Assembly: GCA_008360975.2 (NCBI GenBank)
Contig: CM039192.1
Coordinates: 7,656,194 to 7,720,193, forward strand
DNA length: 64,000 nt
Direction of reading: 5' to 3'
DNA from: Lichenostomus cassidix
Taxonomy: Eukaryota > Chordata > Aves > Passeriformes > Meliphagidae
The position numbers and the translations under genes are program-made. Within the stretch, counting starts at the first letter, position 1, and each line of letters starts with the position of its first letter. The notes beneath the pieces were generated by a model that saw only the letters and a program-made list of their open reading frames with translations, made no database searches and was not told the origin of the DNA. Below are positions 50,906-63,547 of this stretch, one piece after another.

Positions 50906-51519
50906 TTGGTGATTTTCTTCTCATAGCCCTGTGTGCCTTTGCCTGCACCCAAACCTGGGCATTGGTGGGGGCAGGAGGGAAAGGGAAGGAGAGGGTTGGT
51001 GGGGCCCAGAAGATGCTCTGCTCTCCCCTCCTCTCCCAGGCCAGGCACCAACCCTGCTGTGGTTAATGTTCCCTCACTGGGGCAGGAGCAGAGCCTGGCC
51101 CTGTGCCAGCCTGGGTGTCCAGTAGCAGAGCCCCAGCACAACCCCTCCAGCCAGAGCCCAACAGTTGGTGATGCCACTGCTCACCCAGACCCCACATCCA
51201 TTTCTCAACCCCCTGGACCCTAAAACAGAGGGTCTGGTCCCACACAGCCTGTGTCCCTGTGCCCCAGTACAGCAGAGGGAATGACATGGACAAACTGTTG
51301 AAGGACATAATTTTGAACATGGATGCAGGCAGAGGCAGGGAAGGGACTTCCCTAGAGTGACCCAGCAGGTCCAGAACTCACTCCAGCTCCTAAGGCTGGA
51401 TCCTGCAAGAAGCCTGTTGTCCCTTCAGGACCCACCCAGACAACCAGGGGGGTTTGGATTCTGACACACAAGGCTCTTGCATAACAAATGGCCAAATTCA
51501 GAAGTAGTTAAAATGCCTC
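50906..51519. other. ST3GAL2-PDPR convergent intergenic gap
   Basis: About 0.6 kb lies between facing polyadenylation signals. No gene, repeat or RNA is recognisable. Confidence 0.65.
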
Positions 51520-54500
51520 TTTATTAATATACAAACCTAGCAACATTTAAGCCAACCAAAATATGAAATGAAATCAAGCATGATATAAATACAGCATACA
51601 TGACAACATGGCCTCAGTGGAGAGCAGCAAACTCACCCTGACTTGTGCGCTTGGGAACAACTGTCCATGTCCTGTGCCATGGCGTCTGGCAATCAGAGCA
51701 GCTTTGTCTCTCCTAAACCCCTCGAAATCTAAACTCAGCAGAGGTGAGACTACTTTTCCCCTCACAGGAAGAGTACCCAGCACGAAGTTTCTCCAACCCC
51801 ACATTGCAAAGAGATTAAAGAGCCTCCCTGAGGGCTGGAGACAACCTGCTGGTACCTGCTTGCCAGGGCCCTGTGAGGGCAGAGGGAGACTGCCATAGTG
51901 GATGGGGAACCACGCTGCTGACATTGCTCCTTGCTCTGTCCCACCTCAGCTACATCCACTGCACAACATTCACAAGCATAAGGCACTAGAAAAGTGTTTT
52001 CACAGGTTCAAACTTCAGTTGTTCTTAAAATTCCGGCAGTAGCACGCATCAGAAATCTTCCCAGCCCTTTTAAAATCTGGTCTCTGGAGACAAAAGCTTG
52101 AAGAGGTTTGGATGAGTGTCCTGCTGCAAACCTGACCAGGAGATGCAGGAGAACCTGTCAAGGATTTCAGAGATACTAATCTGCCACTGGTTATACTGGA
52201 AAAAGTGAGAACTCTCCCACTATGGGAAAAGGAGGGAATTTTAGCATGGAAAAAATCTCAGTGGTGCCATGGTGAAAGGCAACAGCATAGGATTTTTTCC
52301 TTACACATAAAATGGATGAGGTCCTAGCTGGGATGGCTGACAACTCCCAAGTATCTGCTCTGCTTGTAGCAGGTGTCAAGAATGTGTGTGGGAACATCAA
52401 CTGTTACCAGTATTAACAAATCCGTTAATATTAATGTGAACGCCTTCCTCATTATAACGTACTGCTTCTCTTTGTTGGGATTCCTTATTCCAAGCAGGCA
52501 GGATCTCTAACAGAACATCAGCCCAGCGTGCCACACCTGCAGAGCAGCTCTGATTTGTGCTGTAATCCAGAAGCCAGCCTGACATCAGTAATCCAGCTCA
52601 GCTTTGAGACAAATGGGAGATGAGAAGTCTCAGAGCCATCTCAGCAAACACTATGGGCAGCAGCAGATCCCCTCCACTCCTGCTTCTCCCGACTCCTGCC
52701 TGCAAATGTCAGCTGGTACAGCAGGGAAGCATTCAGGCAGAGAATTTTGTTTCCTTTAATGCAAAGGAACACTCACAGAGTACTCTACACCAGCCCAGGC
52801 TTCTTTAGAGAAAGAAGAAAATCTATTACACCACAAGGAAAGTGTGAATAAATCCATTTCAAGGGGGGAAACAAACAGGAAGGTGTCAGCCCAGCAGCTG
52901 GACAGGCACAGGGGCTCCCAGCTCCATACAAATTCCAGTCTCATACTTCAACACCAGCTTCCACCATCCCCCAGTGCTTGCTAAAAATTACCAGCTCTAG
53001 GCACGCAGCACACAGCTTTCCAGGAAGGAAATTAAATGGCAGGCACAGTCAGTGCCCAAACACCTCACCTAAAGCTTTAAGGCATTTATAAATATTCAAA
53101 GTCTTTTTTTCCCTCTCTAATGCAAGGACTACTCCTGCCAAGGGCTATAAGCACACTGCTACAGCCATAATACTTAAGGAAAGTTTAAAGTGCAAAGAAA
53201 AATTTTAAATGCTTCTTAGTGACAGCTTGAAGTCATCAGATGACACCAACCCCCACCTTCCCCAAGTTCTGTTCCATGACTAAATGCCTTTTTTTTAACA
53301 GAAATCCAAACAATCAATTAAAGAAAAGTTAGTTTAAAACAGGAAAATATCCTGAAATGGGTGGAAATTATTCTGACCCAGTATTATAATAAACTCATTT
53401 GAGAAGACAAATATGAACAATTGTGAACATTTTGCTTGACATTATCAGCAGCCAAGTGTTGTGTTTTAAATAAAAATTACTTCTGCTCTTGCAAGCAACT
53501 CCCCACTCCCCCGACACAGAAACTACCTTGTTTTTACAGATTTCTTCCCAAAATATCACCATTCTGGTTCAAATGTGCTGCAAGGATGAGGCTGGTGATA
53601 TCAGTCCTGTACCTTTACAGCTGCAAGACTGTGCTCCCTGAGCTGGCAATCAAGGCTGATATCTCGTCAAGGGTGGGCTTAAGGAGTTGAGTAATGAGCA
53701 AAGGATCAAACCTTCACAGCATCTCTCCTTCCACCCCAGCTCAGCCACTCCACCATCCCTCCACCAGTTTGTATTTTGCCATGCCTTGCTCTCTGATGGC
53801 AAAAGGAACTAATGCATTCAGCCATCTGAGGAAGGAGAGTAAAGAAGTGTTAAGGACAGTGGGAAAATCCTGGCACAGGGAAAGGGAGGGTTAAATTATG
53901 GGATTTACAGCAGCCACAAACCTGCCTGGGAATTCTGATGCTGGCATCAGCACCATCTAAGAGTTGATGACCTTAAGCGGATGCAGAGACACAGATCTAG
54001 AGTCAACCTGGCTCTGATGACAAAGCATCAAGTAGAAGGAAGAGGAACCTTGTGCATGAGAAATTCTACAACAGCAGATGCTGGAGTTTGGAGCTGTTAC
54101 AGGAAGAGCAACATGACCGATGGTAACTCAAATGCAACAGCAGAAAGGAGGAATCCAAGCTTACACTAAGACATGGAGATGCAGTGGAAGTTTCACACAA
54201 CCTCTCTTCCTTGCCACAAAATAAGAAACTGTCCAACAAGGCCTGTCAAATCTAGATACTGGAGAAAACAAAAAGAAACTAAGTCTGGCAAACATGGATG
54301 TGAAAATGACTGTAACACATCCTCCTAAAACAGAAAACATAATTCTAGAAATAGACTGTGTTAATTTTATCCTCAGATCGTTAAATATGAACAACAAACT
54401 CACACTTTTCTGGTACCAATTTTACTCAAGCCTTGTAGTACTCACTCAAAGACTAACAAAACATGAGAACTTAGGACACAGCAAGGTTAAGAGAATGTAA

Positions 54501-57500
54501 TAATGGAAGGAAGCACTACATCTTCCACAAGTTCCCCGACTTCAGATAGTACTTAGGCAAGTCAGCCCTTCCCATGGATGGACAATTAGATGGATTCACT
54601 GGCTACCTTCCCTCCAAAGATGCCTGTATGAATGGAATCTACAGGGCTGTTCCCATTCTGAACAGCAAGGCTCAGAGAACTGGTAACAACCCTGCAACTG
54701 ATACACATAAGGTGCAGAGAGCAGACCTGCAGCTGCTGCTTCAGCACAGAATGAGGCAATTTCCCCTTCCACTGCCATGGAGAGAAATGCTATTTTTGTG
54801 TTTCTCAATCCGAGGTTCATAGTCTTACTGCACAGAATGAGAACAAGCCACCTTTTTAACAAAAAGCATTTAAAGGCAGTTGTAATGATGATAATCAGCA
54901 TGTAGAATTTTACAGTCCATGTTATTTACCATCTTAGATGTTAAGACTGTGCCACAGCACCTTCAAAGATCTGATTTCTAATTTTTTAATTTGAAGGTGT
55001 ACTAAAGGTAGTAACTCTTCAACAGATTTTGTTGTTCTTTTTTTAGGCACTCTACGTTAATCATCAGATAAAGGGATTAGAGTCTTACATCACTGCTTAA
55101 TACCTTGAGATGAAAACACTACACTAGAAGGATCTTCCTCCAACTCAGTATCACTATTTTAAAACGTGATCCAATTGTCCTCTTGACGGCTGTTCAAGTT
55201 GTCAAAGGCAAACTGTTCTTTACACTGTAAGTTTAAAAATAGCTACACCAGAAATTAAATTGACTAAGCCTGAACAGCAGTCAAAGACCTCTCAGGTTCT
55301 GATATAAAACAAGAACAGAATTCATAGCAGGGAAGGCCAGAGTAGGCGTTAATGAGCTGCAAGACTGACAATTACCAAACCACCCAAGTCCCAAACAGCA
55401 AACACAGCGTTACATGAAGTGTTGCTATATCTACCAGCATGGTGGAAAATTATTTTCACTCTCTATTTTTGGTATGGAAAAGTCAATAGATCTAGACATA
55501 AAATAAACCTTTCAGACATATAATAAACCTTGGCAGACATAATGACAAAAGTAGCTCAATAAAACACAATTTTACTGTCAGAACTGCTGGAGAAGAGACA
55601 CGCATGTATGAAAAGTTGCCTGAGGATCTAACAGGCACCTGTAAATTAGGGGAAAGGAAAAATAGTCACAAGGAGGATTTTAATGTGTCAGGAACGAGTG
55701 GTCGGTAGAGGACAGCATGCTGCTAGCTTTCCAGTTTGGTCTTAGCTAGTTCTAACTCTGCAGAGAACTGAACACCTCGAGCAAAAATATCTCTTCAGTG
55801 AAGCAGTTCATTACACACTTCAGCACACCTCAGCCCTATACTTTTTGCCTTCTCCTGAAGGAGTATCGAGCCTCACTCAGCAACAACCAACAGTCAATGA
55901 ACCCTAAGCAGAAGGACTGCTCTACATCCTAAATATCACACACAAAACTCTTTCTTTGGATGAATGCCTGTTTCCCCATATAGGGAAGGCAAAGCAGTGT
56001 CTCATAAAAGCAGTGGAGAAAGACCAAGCTTCTCCCTGGTACACACATCCAGCATGGGAACAGTGAGATCCCAGTATCTCTCTATGCAGAAAAGATATGC
56101 AAAAAGTAATCATAGAGTTTAAACTGCTATTAGTTGCTTTACAAACCTTCCATTTAAGAAATTCATTCTAACACACCAGGCAAAATTTCAGTTCAGAGAG
56201 CAACAACAGAGGAATTTGGAAGAAATGACAACCAGGCAGAATCTCCGCCTACGGAAGCCGCACAGAGTACTCTGGGCTGTGAGATCTCAAAAAGCTGCCC
56301 CAGTGTGGTCACTCCTTTTCAGAAACTGGAAGATTTTGCATGTCAATTCAGAACTAAGTTTGAAATCCTGGAAGAAGCCACACACTTCAGTGGAACTCAC
56401 CACAGACAAAAGAATGCATGCTCAGGGAAGTGACATCTACATTCAACCTACTACACCATATGCTCAATTCCTAAATTCCCTTACAATTTCCTGAACTGGC
56501 AGCCACAGACTCAACTGAAGGCACAGCTTAAAGCAACTAAAGCAGCAGACAGCAAACATAAAACAAGAACCAGGGAAGGTTTTGAGCCCATATTTACACT
56601 ACTGATGCTTACCATTTAACTGGAAAATAAAGTGCCCAAAAATGGTTCTAGACCATAGAAAAAGTGTTCACTACAGGACAGACATCAGTGCAAGGTTGTG
56701 TTTGAACTCCAGAACAGATGCTGAAGCAGAAAGACCATGAGGAGTATGTGGTGTCAGAGGCAGAGAAAACACTTAACAGATCTTTTTCAAGTAAATAAAA
56801 AGAATCTTTGTTTTTGAGTGTGCTCAAAATATGAAGAAGATGATGATGCAAATGTGCACAAGGCAATTCAGCATTTCCCCATTTCTTTATCATTTACCAT
56901 CAGTGATTGAACTGGCACATTTTGACACCTGAAGGGGTGAATTTCCAGCTGCACTATCTGGAGCATCTATATGAGAAGCCAGATGCAAAGAGCAGTGCTG
57001 AAGAAAAGCAATTTATAATCCCACTATCATGCTCCCTTCACTTCCTTATTCAACCCCTTCAACTGATGTACTACTGAGAGACAAAGAAGTGCAACAGATT
57101 TGAGGAGAAATCAGAAGACAACTTCTTGAGTCCAGCAGGAGCTGCTGAGCTGTTTTCTCAACAGCAGTAGAAAGCCCAGTGTTTCTCACACCACAGGTTA
57201 GACTGTGCTGTGTCTTTTCCTACAATTTCAAAATAACCATGGGAAGCTAAAACTACAAGGCAACATCCCCTCCTGCTACTCAAGTTCCCCAAACCAACAG
57301 GAGCTCTCCATGAACCTTGCCAGATGAGTTTGACCAAGTCACATAGACAAAGTGAAAGACAATCTCCAAAGAGACTGTATATTGTGCAGCTTTAACAGAA
57401 GCAGCATTTCAACACTGCTATTTAATATTAAACACTAACATCTGTCCTTGTTAGAAATCAGTATTCTCGCTAATAAAAAAGAAAAGACAACATTCCTCTA

Positions 57501-58250
57501 TAGAAGTGAAATGCACATTGATCTTTGACTATATTTATAGAAGGCCATTTAGTTTCAGTGACCTCATGTAAAATATCCAATCCCACCAACAATGAACTTA
57601 CCAGTGCTACTGTCATCTCAATACGCTGATGTTTCATCTACTTGACTCCCTGCTAGGGAAAAACCAAAATGGTGGACAAAGGAGGGCAGTGACAGGCTGG
57701 ACAACACCAAAACCTGTCTCTTGGCTGTGCTCACACAATGCTTTGTCTCATGCCAGTGAGGTAGCTGATCATTCTATTGCTGTGTGCATCGACACACCAA
57801 CCCCTCTACAACACGGTATTTGGAGAGCAGGGTGAGGTCAGCCATCATCTGAACCACAGGCAGCAAAGACCTGCTGTCCCATGCCTTATGCTGGAGAGGA
57901 GAGAGGAAGGGTGCAGTCCTCAGGGCTCACTCCAGCCCTTCCCATCACTAGAAGGACAGGGCTTTTGGTGGGGTTCATTCCTACACAGGCAGCCCTGCAT
58001 GTTCAGCACCGTGCTTCATCCACTGGGGCACAGGGGAGCCTGGCAAGGGTTGAAGGAGGGAGAGAGATGGGTTGGGAAAGCTTGAAAATTAACGTTTTAA
58101 AATATACAAAATGTAACACACTGGAAAAAGTTTAAAAGTTGCACGACAAGAAAGGAAAACAAAGAAATATATGAGGTGAGGAGAAAGCACTGGAAGATGG
58201 TGGGAGAAGACTCCAGCTTGGGTCAAGGAGTGGGTCTAGTCTACTCAGCA
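51500..58250 (-). other. PDPR: Probable long PDPR 3' UTR
   Basis: This 6.7-kb AT-leaning region follows the PDPR stop codon on the minus strand. It contains only short chance frames, no splice-like exon set on either strand, and no repeat that I recognise. A long 3' UTR is known for mammalian PDPR, so one transcript reaching the signal at 51,520 is the simplest reading. Part of it could instead be intergenic. Confidence 0.5.
51520..51525 (-). terminator. Probable PDPR polyadenylation signal
   Basis: TTTATT on plus reads AATAAA on minus. I noticed no other canonical AATAAA on the minus strand between here and the PDPR stop at 58,251. This suggests that the PDPR transcript runs the whole way, though a variant signal nearer the stop is possible. 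Confidence 0.55.
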
Positions 58251-61200
58251 CTACTCCCTCTGGTAGCCACTCAGTTCCACCTCATCCTTGCGGCGACGCT
58301 GCGTGAAGAGGGAGCTGAAGGGATAGAGCTTGGCTTTGGCCTGGAAGCGCTGCCCGGCAATGTCGATCTCATACTCTCCCTGGTTGATGAAGTCAGTCGT
58401 CACCACCAGCTCTTCCCCCGTCTTCTCATCAAAGTGGTGCACGAAGCCCAGGCAGACATGGCGCTCCAGGGTGTAGCTGTAGGCACTGCTGGTGGTCTTG
58501 CCCACGTAGCGGCCGTTGCGGAAAATGGGCTCCCCCCACCAGGGCCAGAGGTCCATATCCGTGTCATGGTCCTCAAGAATGAACATGGTAAAGCGCTTGT
58601 ACACCCCGTTCTGCTTCTGCTCCAACAGCGCTTCCTGGCCAACAAACTCCATTCCCTGTGGGGAAAAGGGAGCATCAGCTGATGTGGCACCAACTGTGGC
58701 AGCTGCTGAGGTGTAGCAGACCAGCTTGCCAATACAAGGGCAATTTATGCTTGGAACCTATGCCCTATCAAAATAGGCTGCCTCCATATGCAAGAAGCCC
58801 AGCTCTTGCATATGGAGGCAGCATATGCAAGATAGCTCAGATAGCATTTCTGCCATGTTTGTTGCTCTATATGTTAAAAGACACAGAAAAGCTTGTGAAG
58901 CTGGTTTTGAAAAAAACATCATTCTAATTTTCACTCTAGTGCAAACCATGTCTCCAATCCAGTTTCTGCCATTTTTCTTGTTCCAGAAGTCTACTGTGCT
59001 TTATAAACCAAAGGAAAACTGTAACTAAAGCAAAATTTGTATCCTTGGTCACTACATTCTTTTCTTGAACTGATAAAAGCATTTGGCTCATGCAAAGATG
59101 GAAAAAAGAAAACAAGCCAGTGATAGCAACAGCACCTGCCACCACAAAAGCTCCACAGAACTCTACACTCTTCTATGAACTCCCCTGTTTTATTAAAAAT
59201 AGAGAACACCTATTATTGGTACCTAGCCTCATATTTAACATCATTAAATGCCACTTGGTGCACAGGCTGGCTTTTGCTTCATCAGATTGGGAAAACAGCT
59301 TGGAGAAGCAAGAGTTCTGAGCATCTGTAAGGTACAGAGCACCCTCTGCCACACTGGGCACTGCACACACAGGCAGCACCAGGCACAGGTCACTGGCAAT
59401 GCTGCCCAGGAAGGAGGAAGGACGGAGCATTTTTGTATTTCTAGCAGCCTTCTGAAGTACAAGAATATATGTTACAGCTATTGCACACAGCTCCATAAAA
59501 ACACATCCATCTGCTTTGCTGGCAGCCTTTCAGTCCAGTTCTGCTCTCCCAGCAACCCCAATGCAGAAGGCGGTGTACCTTTTCCAGCTTGACCTGGAAC
59601 TCGCGTCCACACTCCATAGGAGTAGTAAAAGCATCCAGATCCTGCCCCCAGAACGCAAAGAACTTCTCAATGCGCAGGCTGCGGAGCGCGTAGTAACCAG
59701 CATTCCGAATCCCATACTTCTGTCCCATGTTCATCACCTCGTTGTACACGTGAAGGGCATACTGCAATGGAAGAGTGAAGCACAGACTGACACCGCGAGA
59801 GAGCAACAGCATGTGACACCACCAGGAATGTCACTGTCCCCTGACACTGGAGCACAAGAGCTCTGCCCAACTGGAATGCAATATAAAGCAGGGAATCTCC
59901 CCCTGGCGCCTTCAGGCAGCTTTCCTGTGGTGCAAACCAGACATCTCATCACCCAGAGTCAACTTGGAAAATGTTTCCGATTATGCATGCAAGCAACTGC
60001 TTTAATTAGCTCAGGCTGCAGTGCACTCTTACCTCTATGGGGATATAAAGCACGAAGCCAGGTTCTCCTGTGTGAGTGATACTCATCACACGGATGCCAT
60101 TAGCATAGCCCACGCTCATCTCCTGCAGAATCAGAGGGGGTGAAATCATCCAGACTGGAACACAGCACAGAGATCCAGAAGGAGCACAATGTGTAACACA
60201 TCCACACTGCCCAGCACTCTCTCCCCTTTGCCACCCAGACATACTTGCAATGAATTTAAATTTCCAAATTCAAATAGTGATCTCACATTATCCAGACTTG
60301 TTAGTCACTTCTTGACACTTGGCAATAAGCCCTGGAACTAGGTCAGGACACAGGTTGTATTCCAGATACAAGACAGAAGTTGAATAGCAGCTATCTGCTC
60401 AGCCTTTTAATGTGACGAGACAATGACGCCAGAGTCCCCGATCCCAGCTGCCCCTCTGACAGCTTCATAATTGATTATACGAAATATGTCAAGATATCAA
60501 ATGGCAACAAGTCTACAGTGAGAGGAATACTGAAAACATGCATATTCACCTATATATTTAGCAAGCAGAACACAAAGAGAAGTGAGCCTAGCAAGTTTGT
60601 TACTAACCTAGCTCAGTACCTGCAGTAAACCTTCCTGTATATCTAAATCCCCTCCAAATTATCCAAAATACAATTTTTCCTCTCCTTTCACACATGCTTT
60701 GAAAAACCTCACAGGGTGAGGACAGAAGCACAGTCACTCACCTTGCAAAAGAGAGAGGGGAAGTGTTCTGCAGTCATCGGGGCATAGGACAACTCTGACA
60801 AGACATCCACAGCACGGGGGCCAATCAGATTGAGAGCTAAAGAGGGGAACGAAACAGCATTAGGACAAGACTGGAGAAGTCTTGCCCAGTGTCCAGTGTG
60901 AATGTGTGCTCCAATTTCTAAAGTCTCAGTGTTTATTGAACTAACAGGTCCGTTTACATTTAAGAAGAGAGGAGAGACATTGAACTCTCTCCTGACAGTC
61001 CACAGTAAAGGAAAGCTGTCTTCCCATGGCTTGCCAGAAGGAAGTCTCTGAATAGCTGTTTTCATCCAAATGTTTGGAAAGGAGACCAAATCACCACTCC
61101 ATACACTTTAAACAATTAACTGGCTTGCAGCATGAGACACCATTTGTGATTTTGGGCTGAGGAGGTCTGCTTTCAGTGATTTCTTACCCGTGTACTTCCA

Positions 61201-63547
61201 GGTCACATCCTCCAAAGTCAGGTTGCTGTCATCGGGCAGGCGGTTCTTCAGCCAGGCCCAGCAATGAACTTGCTGGTCAGTGGGGGAAATCATGAAGAAG
61301 CTGGAACAGAGAAATCAAATCCAAGAAACAATGAACAACCACAAAGTGTATCAGGTCATCCTTTGTTCACCAACTACTTGGGATATTCAACAGCTTCTAA
61401 GTTAAAAGGAGACAAAAAACAAGCTGGTTTGTGAAAACCATAGCTAAACTCCCTGGATCAATGCCATCACTGCCAATGATTTTTATCAGTCATGATAAAA
61501 AGTTCTCCCCCTTCAAGCACTACCAGTGGTCTGGTGACAAGAAGTGACTAGATGTGGAATACAGGGAGTTTTGCAGAAAGTTTACAGAGTATCTCAAAAG
61601 TCACAAGTGCTTTGCAGAAGGGACTTGCAGCTCTTCACCACCAGGGATTCTGTCTACTCTGACGGTCAGGAGTGCATGGTTCACACAGTAATTTCTTGTT
61701 TCAGCAAAAGTCTTTTCACACACAATGGTGGTTATTATTAACAGTTTTCAAAAACAGAACTCCACTTGATACAGGAAAATGAGCTGCTTGTGTGTGTGTC
61801 TGATACAAGCTGCGAGTTAAAGTCCATTATTGACAGAGATAACATCTGCAGAAATCACTAGGCAAGGAGAAAAGCTACTGGTTTCACACAGAGAAGGACA
61901 ATACTTTCAAGCAATACATGAATGCAGACAGAAGTGGAAGAGAAAGAAAAGCTGTTTCTAATTGAAAGAGCAGCAACAAAATGCTTTCACACCAATACAA
62001 TGAAAACACTCATAGAAAATCATCCAGAAAAATAAATCCAACACTCAGCTGAGGCATGGCCATGAAGTTCTTAAAAATGAGAAAGCTTTTATTAGATGCC
62101 AAAGAGAGCCCAAACTGGTGAGTCTAAGGGTAAAAGCCTGTGATCATGTCAGTTTGCATCAGAGAGCACAAAAAAGAACGTTGAGAGAGTGCAGAACTGA
62201 GAATTAGACTACATATACTGCAATCAGAATTGAAATAATCAAAAGGTTGTATTTTCAATGCACAATTCCAGTAAGGACATTGGTCAGGAGTTAGTTTGCA
62301 CTTTAAATAGTTACCTAAATTAGTAAATTCCAGTGACTGCTGAAAACAATTTGTATTTCAATTGAGAAATGAAACATCTGAAGGTCTAACACTTTGAGGA
62401 AATCTATGTTCATCTGTAATCCCAGAAAAACACTTATTTCCCCCAGCGTGTGTAAGTTCAGAAGCTCCCTTTCACTTGAGTTATTGAATTAGGAATACTA
62501 GTGGAGAACTGGAAGTTTTTATCTTGGGGTGGTGACAGAAGTTTATGATCTTCATGAAGAAGTCCTAAAATGCTCAGACACCCAAGGGGTGATGCCTAAA
62601 GATGCTGTCTGCACACCCACCTGCGTTTGCTGAGCCGGGCTATGCTGCAGTCGTTCTCATACCCTCCTTTCTCATTAAGCATTCCTGTATGCACGACATG
62701 CCCAACTGGCACATCCAGGTCATTCGAGAAGAGATACTGCAGACTCTCCAGGGCCTGATCTCCTGTGGACTACATGAATCAAAAGGGAGAGAAAGTCAGA
62801 CAAGCTGCCTGAGCAAAACAAATCCACTGGGGCAGCTTAAGATCGCATCAACGTCCTGGCCCAAATTATTTCAATTTGTGATGATAGCGACACTGACGTC
62901 TCGAGTGTAACAGGATACAACAGTGGCACAGTGCTGGAGGTCAAATTCTATGTATAGACTAAGGTGGTAGGTATTTCTATAAACTGGGCCCTTGACAAAA
63001 TCCAGCCTGTGCTAAATACTGTGGTACAACCTGAATTTGGCCATACAGTGCGACTTCTTCTATCTATCCTCAGTGGGACACAGATATTTTTGCAAAAGCA
63101 GGCAATAATAAACTAAAGGTCACCTTTACCAGGTGGTCCCTTCCTAGGTACTTACACTTATTTCAAACTTGGTAAAAGATGACATGTCAATAACACAAAC
63201 TGCTTCCTTACAGCACTTGACTTCAGAACCCACAATATCAAACCAGTCTGGTTTGTAAAAGGTTTTGCTGTGATCCAAATCCAGCAGATCTAATACAAAG
63301 AAGAATCAAAGGAAAAATTCATAAACTGGATGAATTAAGACCTTACGTAGGCCAATCAGGAAGCACTAGGCAGAGGAGAATATGATCTCACCTTTCCCAG
63401 GTGGGACAAAATACTTGACTCTCTCAAATCCATGCTTCTCCATCCACCTGGCTCCCTGTGCATCCAGGCGGTCGTACAGCGGTGAAGTGCGCAGCTGCCT
63501 GCCAGTCTGGAAGTCCCAGCGGGGAACTTTCAGATCACACATGAGAG
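58251..63547 (-). CDS. PDPR: Pyruvate dehydrogenase phosphatase regulatory subunit, C-terminal part
   Basis: PDPR is the mitochondrial-matrix flavoprotein-like regulatory subunit of pyruvate dehydrogenase phosphatase, related to dimethylglycine/sarcosine dehydrogenases; it modulates the PDP1 catalytic subunit and so PDH activity. Eight exons give about 441 residues, matching roughly residues 447-879 of human PDPR. The visible part is the second half of the protein: the folate-binding-type GCV_T fold and its C-terminal barrel. Clear matches include KVPRWDFQTGRQLRTSPLYD, MISPTDQQVHCWAWLK, LNLIGPRAVDVLSELSYAPM and GYYALRSLRIEKFFAFWGQD. TAG at 58,251-58,253 ends it. The FAD-binding N-terminal domain and targeting peptide lie beyond the right edge. 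The gene is partial only because of the window; no frameshift is seen. Confidence 0.96.
58251..63547 (-). other. PDPR: PDPR exon map
   Basis: Coding exons in transcript order (plus coordinates): 63,392-63,547; 63,156-63,289; 62,621-62,769; 61,188-61,300; 60,742-60,836; 60,033-60,122; 59,579-59,761; 58,251-58,655. All introns are GT-AG and all junctions keep phase. For the exon starting at 62,769, an acceptor 8 bp further in is also visible (CCACAG), but it would break the frame. The chosen one restores the conserved STGDQAL. The first listed exon begins with two bases of a split Pro codon from an exon outside the window. Confidence 0.92.
58777..58822. repeat. Perfect 19-bp inverted repeat (hairpin)
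   Basis: Arms 58,777-58,795 and 58,804-58,822 are exact reverse complements around an 8-nt loop in the last PDPR intron. The arm carries CCTCCATATGCAAGA. A further direct partial copy, CATATGCAAGA, follows at 58,823-58,833. Confidence 0.95.

Noticed and set aside
52000..58200. A separate protein gene between ST3GAL2 and PDPR
   Set aside because: There are only short frames, no run of exon-like segments with matching splice sites, and no protein resemblance on either strand.
58777..58822. Hairpin in the PDPR intron as a microRNA gene
   Set aside because: A perfect 19-bp stem is too short for a typical precursor, and nothing flanks it to extend the stem. Kept only as a repeat.
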